A stretch of 47,173 nucleotides of DNA, taken from NCBI GenBank assembly GCA_945829235.1, contig CALZUA010000025.1, positions 1-47,173 on the forward strand, given 5' to 3'. Positions 42,630 to 47,173 of this stretch are shown here, piece after piece (the stretch's first letter is position 1; each line of letters begins with the position of its first letter). The translations under genes were made by a program, and so were the position numbers. The notes under the pieces were generated by a model. That model had not been told where the DNA came from and did no database searches. It saw only the letters and a list, made by a program, of their open reading frames with translations. The stretch is from an uncultured Clostridia bacterium. Lineage in GTDB: Bacteria > Bacillota > Clostridia > Oscillospirales > Ruminococcaceae.

Positions 42630-44066
42630 TTGTTTGCAGAACGATTTGACGCGCTGATGAATATCGCCGAGGTTTCCAACAGTCTCCTCGGCAGAGATAT
42701 AAACATGAATCCCGCCCACATCGGGAGATTACGCTCGGGAGCAAGATCGTTAGCAAAAAAGCACGATTATCTGCCGGCGGTATGTACCTACCTTGTCAAG
42801 CATATAACAAAGGAATATCAGATGAATGCGCTGCAAAAACTGACCGGTATTCCCGCATCTGCGCTTTCTCGGGCAGATGCAGCTGCGGTGTATCTTGAGC
42901 GTTGGCTTATCGAAGAAGAAAGGGACGCAGCGTCTGTGGCAAAGCGGCTTATTTCCGGGTTTTCCCGTGTTGCCGCAAGACCCGTTATTCACACGACCGA
43001 TGAATCTATGACCGAAGTACCTATGAATTACTTCTCATATCTTTACGGAAATGCCGGAAAGAGAAAAGCGGTCGAGCAGTTTTTTTATACGATTTTGCAG
43101 GAAAACACACCGCAGACACTTCTGCTTTTCTCTGATGAAAATATGGCATGGCTTTATGAAGACGCCGCCTTTGCCGCACAATGGGCTGAATTATTCAAGA
43201 AGGTTATTGAACGAGGAAACCGCGTTAAGATTATCCACACAATCACCCGCGACATCAACGATATGTTTGAGGCAATCGCAAAATGGATACCCATTTACAT
43301 GACAGGGGCTGTTGAGCCGTATTTTTATCCGAAACTGCGCGATGGGCTTTTTCAGCGGACGCTGTTCATTGCGCCTGATACGGCTGCGGTCATTTCGTCC
43401 TCGGTGCAACAGGACACCGACGGTATGCTAAATATGTTTATCACGGATAAATCCGCTCTCGATGCGCTGAAAATCGAATACGAGCACTATTTGTCGCTTT
43501 GCCGTCCGCTGATGCGCATTTTGACCGAACAAACCCCCGAGGACATTCTGAAAGCGTTTGAAAATCTTGCGTCTGCTGAGGAGGACGCTTTCATCTACTC
43601 TGCAATGCCGCCGATTTTCACTATGCCGGAAAGCGTTATCGAGGAGTTCGCGAAAAAACACAACGCCGATATGCTGATTTCGGCTTGGAAAAGGGCGGCT
43701 GAAATATTCCGCAGTGATATTACAAATCATCGGATTTGTATGACTTTGCTTGACCCGGAGCTTGCTTTGCTCACGCCGGATACGCTTTATCCGCCTATGG
43801 CGGGATTGTTTTGCGCCTCCGATTTTGTTTACACAATGGAACAATACATAGCGACTATTGAGCATATACGGCATTTGGAAAAGGAATATGAAAATGTGAC
43901 CGTCAAATTCTCGGATAATGTCGAGAACAACACTATGATTTATGTTAAGGAAGATGTCGGTGTGTTTATGGCGAAGACCGATTCACCGATTACGGTATTT
44001 ACCATCAGTGAAAGAAATATGACAGGCTCTTTTGGGGATTATATGAAAAACAGCTTGTTTATTTAA
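42630..44066 (+). CDS. Regulator-like protein with N-terminal HTH-like region, TTG start
   Basis: 478 aa. The start is set at TTG 42630, because GGAGG lies 7 nt before it, while ATG 42573 has no site and is almost on top of the promoter. Residues about 15-65 (EVSNSLLGRDINMNPAHIGRLRSGARSL, split here as seen) resemble a helix-turn-helix used by XRE-like regulators. The remaining 400 residues have a fold I do not recognise; segments such as RGNRVKIIHTITRDINDMF and MLISAWKRAAEIFRSDI recall ligand- or nucleotide-sensing domains. It is divergent from the zinc-ribbon/secreted-protein operon with a palindrome between, so it is the likely regulator of that operon. A weak start codon behind a perfect promoter would keep its level low. 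Confidence 0.7.
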   Translation: MFAERFDALMNIAEVSNSLLGRDINMNPAHIGRLRSGARSLAKKHDYLPAVCTYLVKHITKEYQMNALQKLTGIPASALSRADAAAVYLERWLIEEERDAASVAKRLISGFSRVAARPVIHTTDESMTEVPMNYFSYLYGNAGKRKAVEQFFYTILQENTPQTLLLFSDENMAWLYEDAAFAAQWAELFKKVIERGNRVKIIHTITRDINDMFEAIAKWIPIYMTGAVEPYFYPKLRDGLFQRTLFIAPDTAAVISSSVQQDTDGMLNMFITDKSALDALKIEYEHYLSLCRPLMRILTEQTPEDILKAFENLASAEEDAFIYSAMPPIFTMPESVIEEFAKKHNADMLISAWKRAAEIFRSDITNHRICMTLLDPELALLTPDTLYPPMAGLFCASDFVYTMEQYIATIEHIRHLEKEYENVTVKFSDNVENNTMIYVKEDVGVFMAKTDSPITVFTISERNMTGSFGDYMKNSLFI

Positions 44067-44148
44067 GGCAATACAGCGCAATTGAACGACAATAGTTATG
44101 CGGTATTTCCTTAAGCATTTGTGAAAAAATCTTTCAAAACAACAAGGA

Positions 44149-44187
44149 AAAACGAGTTAACCTATTACAATAGTCAACTCGCTTTTT
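44149..44187 (+). terminator. Terminator after the regulator-like gene
   Basis: CGAGTT / AACTCG stem with 17-nt loop, then CTTTTT, about 85 nt after the stop at 44066. Confidence 0.65.
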
Positions 44188-44234
44188 CTAAATAAATAAC
44201 GGCAAAAGGCTCTGAAACCTTAATCCACACTAAA

Positions 44235-44273
44235 GTCCGAGTTTTCGACACAAGGAAACTCGGACAGTTTTTT
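44235..44273 (+). terminator. Second hairpin terminator, possible boundary of the mobile module
   Basis: Perfect 10-bp stem GTCCGAGTTT / AAACTCGGAC, 11-nt loop, then AGTTTTTTC. The gene-free stretch 44067-44463 contains these two hairpins and no gene that I can support; the left end of the mobile module should lie in it. Confidence 0.8.
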
Positions 44274-44463
44274 CGGAAATTGTGGTAACATAAAAAGCAT
44301 CGATATACAACATTATTCGTGGAAATTGAAATGGCACTAGATTTATACTATTGATGTATCTTAATCTGTCGAGAATAATCATATGCGTAATATCATTTTG
44401 CCTAATGCATATACTCAATAGGCAGTCAACGAAAAGGGCGATAAAATTATTTAAACTGAACAT

Positions 44464-45075
44464 TCACTCCCACGGCTTATTATACTCTCTATAAGCCTCC
44501 AAGCTGGCTTTTACCGCTTCCGTCACCCGATTGAGCATATACTGCTTGTAAGCTGCCGCTAAAACCTGATTGCGTTCTTCATCGCAGAGGTCAACATAAT
44601 CCTCCCACGCATTCTCCCATTTTGAGAACTTTTCAAAGTAGCGGAACAGCGAGCCGAGAACGCTTGAAACCTCATCTTCGCCGTTGTAAAAATCATAGTC
44701 CTCGCAAAGCTCTTGGAACAAGTGGTTGATGACAGACAGCTTTTCGTAGTCTTTATCCTTGACAAGCTGCGCCAAAAACTCTGCAGCATTGTCGGACAAC
44801 CCCGTGAATTCGCACACGGTTTTCATCTTTCCTTTTTGGGCGGTTGTATTCGTTCTGCCGATAAGGTAATCGGCGTTCACATTCAGCACATTGGCAATCC
44901 TCGCAAGGATTTCAATATCCGGCATACGCTTGTCGTTCTCGTAATAACCGAGTGTGCTTTTTGAAATGCCCACCATATCTGCGAACTGCTCAATCGTATA
45001 GCCGTTCTCCTTGCGAAGCTCCCTTAATCTTTTTCCAAACACCTGTTCGCAGGTGTTTTTTGCTTGTTCAACCAT
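44464..45075 (-). CDS. XRE-family transcriptional regulator of the mobilizable module
   Basis: 203 aa from ATG 45075 (MVEQAKNTC), with GAGGAGG upstream; the open frame begins further up without a site. Residues about 15-70 are an XRE/Cro helix-turn-helix (LRELRKENGYTIEQFADMVGISKSTLGYYENDKRMP) followed by the usual RIANVLNVNADYLIGR. The C-terminal 120 residues are helical and acidic, perhaps for dimerisation or signal sensing. It is divergent from a small XRE gene; a large inverted repeat (45112-45141) lies just before its start, suited to self-repression. Such repressors hold integrative mobilizable elements silent. Confidence 0.85.
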   Translation of the reverse strand: MVEQAKNTCEQVFGKRLRELRKENGYTIEQFADMVGISKSTLGYYENDKRMPDIEILARIANVLNVNADYLIGRTNTTAQKGKMKTVCEFTGLSDNAAEFLAQLVKDKDYEKLSVINHLFQELCEDYDFYNGEDEVSSVLGSLFRYFEKFSKWENAWEDYVDLCDEERNQVLAAAYKQYMLNRVTEAVKASLEAYREYNKPWE

Positions 45076-45111
45076 AGTAAACCTCCTCATAATGCTGTCA
45101 AAAAGACTATA

Positions 45112-45141
45112 TTTGTGGAAATGCAAACATTTTACCACAAA
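45112..45141. promoter_or_regulatory. Operator candidate between the two XRE genes
   Basis: Outer arms TTTGTGG / CCACAAA (45112-45118, 45135-45141) enclose a nested palindrome AAATG-CAAA-CATTT (45119-45132). It overlaps a -10-like TAAAAT of the minus-strand XRE gene and ends 5 nt before the -35 box of the plus-strand promoter, so one repressor could control both. Confidence 0.65.
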
Positions 45142-45145
45142 CAGC

Positions 45146-45174
45146 TTGACAGGCTAATCGTGAAATGGTATAAT
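45146..45174 (+). promoter_or_regulatory. Promoter of the small XRE gene and mobilization genes
   Basis: TTGACA (45146-45151), 17 nt, TATAAT (45169-45174). It leaves a leader of about 135 nt before the start at 45317. Confidence 0.85.
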
Positions 45175-45316
45175 CACATTACCGCCCACGATAGTCACTC
45201 TTTACACTATACTACCACAATCATCGGTATATGTCAAGCGGTATTTCAAATCTGAAAAAAGAATTTTTCTTTCAGTTTTGCAAACATCTTACTCTATTGG
45301 AAAGGAGGATTTAACT

Positions 45317-45529
45317 ATGATTTCTTACAGACCCTTTTGGTTAACCTTGAGTTGCGACAATGTATCGACCTACACACTCATCAACAAACTTCATATCAGC
45401 AGTAGCACAATCAATCGCCTGCGGCATAATAAGCCCATCAGCACGGAAACCATTGACAAGCTCTGCAAAGCTTTGGACTGTGATATTTATGATATTATTG
45501 AGTACACCAAAAACGAGCAAGAGGCATAG
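45317..45529 (+). CDS. Small XRE-family (HTH_26-like) regulator
   Basis: 70 aa from ATG 45317, with AAAGGAGG upstream. The whole protein is one Cro-type helix-turn-helix domain: TYTLINKLHISSSTINRLRHNK, then PISTETIDKLCKALDCDIYDIIEY, the usual end of these YozG-like regulators. It is the first gene on the plus strand of the mobilizable module, divergent from the larger XRE repressor, an arrangement like the Cro/CI pair of phages and ICEs. Confidence 0.85.
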   Translation: MISYRPFWLTLSCDNVSTYTLINKLHISSSTINRLRHNKPISTETIDKLCKALDCDIYDIIEYTKNEQEA

Positions 45530-45734
45530 CGGCGGTCTGCTCAACAGCTTGACTATATTGCCAACTTGGCTTGATTGAGCGTATGCCCCGCTTGTTGACT
45601 ATTCCACAAACTTGGCTTAAATATTGGTATGCTCAATATATCGGCTACAACGAACTTATGGCTGAAAACAGGCATAGTCGATAAGTGGATTATACCGCAG
45701 ATTTTCTTCGAAAAACAAGCAGGGCATTTTTCCC

Positions 45735-45830
45735 GATATGGTGGTTATGAACAGGGGTTTTAGGGGGATTTTTCCCCCTAACGCAGGCTATTTTGTTGAC
45801 AAAATAGGTAATGCGTTATACCTATTCTGC
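45735..45830. other. oriT-like hairpin cluster before the relaxase gene
   Basis: Three inverted repeats in a row in an otherwise gene-free gap (45530-45924): TTAGGGGG-ATTTTT-CCCCCTAA (45760-45781), CTATTTTGT-TG-ACAAAATAG (45788-45807) and ATAGGTA-8 nt-TACCTAT (about 45804-45825), the last two sharing bases. Transfer origins of MobV-type elements are hairpin-rich and lie just upstream of the relaxase gene, as here. The nick site is not identified. The left half of the gap (45530-45734) shows nothing clear. Confidence 0.55.
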
Positions 45831-45924
45831 GGCGGCTTTCAAATGTGTTAGAAACAACGAAAAAATATAGCCGAAACAGCGACTACAACCGCTTTTTACG
45901 GCTTCAAGAAAAGGAGTGTGAGAT

Positions 45925-47173
45925 ATGAGTAACGATGTAAAAGCCCTGTCGATTTCTTTCCGTTCGGACGACGGGTGCATTGAACACAACAACCGAGATT
46001 TCTTCACGGACAATGTGGATAAATCCCGAACGCCGAACAACATAACCTATGTGAAGCGTGACTTGCGTGAACTATACCACGAGCTTTTTGATGAAGCTCT
46101 CGCCGAGTACAACGCAAGGCAAGAACGCCCCGACCGACAAATCCCCGACTACTACGAACACATCAGAAAGGGCAAAAAAGAAAAACTCTTTCAAGAGATA
46201 ATCGTGATGTTCGGCAATTCCGAGAACTGCGGTGTCGGCTCTGAAAATTGGGAAACCGCCGTTAAGCTGCTTGATGAATATATGCGTGAATTTGAAAAAC
46301 GCAATCCAAACTTGAAATTGTTCAATGCGGTAATGCACCTTGATGAAGCAACTCCGCACCTGCACATTAACTTTGTTCCCGTGTGCTATGGGCAGAAGCA
46401 AGGCTTGTCCACAAGGGTGTCAATGAAACGAGCAATTCAGCAAATGGGATTTACGGCAAGCGGCAAAAAAGAAACCGAAGCGATTTTATGGGGCAGCTCC
46501 GAGCGAGCAAAGCTGACGGAAATTCTGAATAACCACAATATCGTGCGGCAGGTTGTCGGAGCTTTTCACGACCATAAGTCTGTTGAGGAATATAAGCGGT
46601 ATGCTCAAATTATCAGCGATAAGAATGCACATATCAATGCTCTGAAAAAAGAAAACCCCATTGATTTGAGCAGTACAGATGTGGGAGATATTCTCAATCA
46701 GAATGATTTTCTTCGCAATACTGTTACAAGGAAAAATGAAGAAATATCGCAGTTAAAGGCTATGACCAAATCGCAATTTGTGCCGATTGAGATTTACAAC
46801 GACGAGAAGCGGCAGTACATAATTGAGCAGTTACAGCGAGTGAATTGTCCGTTCGTTGAGGAGAACAACGCAATTTATGTTCCCGAATATTATGTACAGT
46901 CGGTTAGGAAAGCGCTTGCCGCATTCAAGCCGATGAACGAACAAACTTACAGTGAACGACTGAAATTCTTTATAGACCGACTTATATATTCGGCAAGGGA
47001 CTTTGAGCATTTCATTCAGCTTTTGGAAGCAAATAAATATGAAGTGCGCCGAAGAAAGTATATTGCGGTTAAGCCGCCGTATGCCCAAAGACCGTTTCGT
47101 CTGAAATCGCTGGGGGCTGATTATTCGGAGAATGCCCTTAAAAAGAGAATTGAGGACAGGCACAAAATCCCCG
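45925..47173 (+). CDS. MobV/Pre-type relaxase (plasmid recombination/mobilization protein), 3' end beyond the window
   Basis: 416 codons from ATG 45925 (MSNDVKALSISFRSDDG), preceded by AAGGAG, and open to the last base. N-terminal segment CIEHNNRDF and the metal-binding histidine motif HLDEATPHLHINFVP (138-152) define the Mob/Pre relaxase family, which nicks oriT and leads the strand into the recipient. The C-terminal part (LRNTVTRKNEEISQLKAM) is coiled-coil-like. It relies on the transfer apparatus of a helper element; no conjugation genes are seen in the window. With the XRE pair it marks the start of an integrative mobilizable element that continues to the right. Confidence 0.9.
   Translation, partial: MSNDVKALSISFRSDDGCIEHNNRDFFTDNVDKSRTPNNITYVKRDLRELYHELFDEALAEYNARQERPDRQIPDYYEHIRKGKKEKLFQEIIVMFGNSENCGVGSENWETAVKLLDEYMREFEKRNPNLKLFNAVMHLDEATPHLHINFVPVCYGQKQGLSTRVSMKRAIQQMGFTASGKKETEAILWGSSERAKLTEILNNHNIVRQVVGAFHDHKSVEEYKRYAQIISDKNAHINALKKENPIDLSSTDVGDILNQNDFLRNTVTRKNEEISQLKAMTKSQFVPIEIYNDEKRQYIIEQLQRVNCPFVEENNAIYVPEYYVQSVRKALAAFKPMNEQTYSERLKFFIDRLIYSARDFEHFIQLLEANKYEVRRRKYIAVKPPYAQRPFRLKSLGADYSENALKKRIEDRHKIP

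Overview
The window looks like a piece of a gut Clostridia genome, most likely Oscillospirales (Ruminococcus-like). This rests on consensus sigma-A promoters, strong GGAGG ribosome sites, BspA-type leucine-rich-repeat surface proteins, an AbrB-like regulator, a Rpn/PD-(D/E)XK nuclease, a Firmicutes-type (class 2) GalT and a Mob/Pre relaxase module. No species is assigned. The window begins inside a decayed IS30 transposase, exactly at a 30-bp perfect palindrome, and ends inside a relaxase gene.

Left accessory part (1-11.7 kb): IS30 pseudogene; a 23-nt piece matching the 3' end of tRNA-Glu (possible old attachment site); a three-gene minus-strand cassette (unknown protein, XRE-ImmA/IrrE regulator-protease, Cys-rich PIN-like protein) that could be a toxin-antitoxin or defence unit; a Rpn nuclease gene; a truncated abrB-like gene; a Ser-rich lipoprotein and a secreted protein; and a decayed sensor-kinase/ABC-transporter locus (kinase reduced to its ATPase end, ATP-binding gene split by one stop codon, FtsX permease intact).

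Metabolic core (11.7-26.4 kb): a minus-strand operon with a divergent AraC-type regulator, resembling the msm (raffinose/melibiose/sucrose) operon of streptococci. Order of transcription: sugar-binding lipoprotein, two permeases, sucrose phosphorylase, GH36 alpha-galactosidase, galK, galE, galT, fructokinase, GH31 alpha-glucosidase. Together they would import raffinose-type oligosaccharides, cut off galactose (Leloir pathway by GalK/GalT/GalE), phosphorolyse sucrose, and phosphorylate the fructose. No transporter ATPase is encoded here, so a shared MsmK-like ATPase is expected elsewhere.

Middle (26.4-36.9 kb): second truncated abrB-like gene, BspA-type lipoprotein, surface-protein pseudogene, SulP anion transporter, a Rpn gene reduced to promoter and tail, a FecR-LRR membrane protein, an IS481-like remnant abutting an IS110-family element (with a possible bridge-RNA region and a 28-nt hairpin inserted in its transposase), and a second, mosaic copy of galT with a galE fragment.

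Right part (36.9-47.2 kb): an unrecognised locus of a lipoprotein, a 1080-aa secreted protein, a zinc-ribbon/PQ-repeat membrane protein and a divergent TTG-started regulator-like gene; this is the best candidate for an undescribed system. It is followed by an integrative-mobilizable-type module: two divergent XRE regulators, an oriT-like hairpin cluster and a MobV/Pre relaxase that runs off the end.
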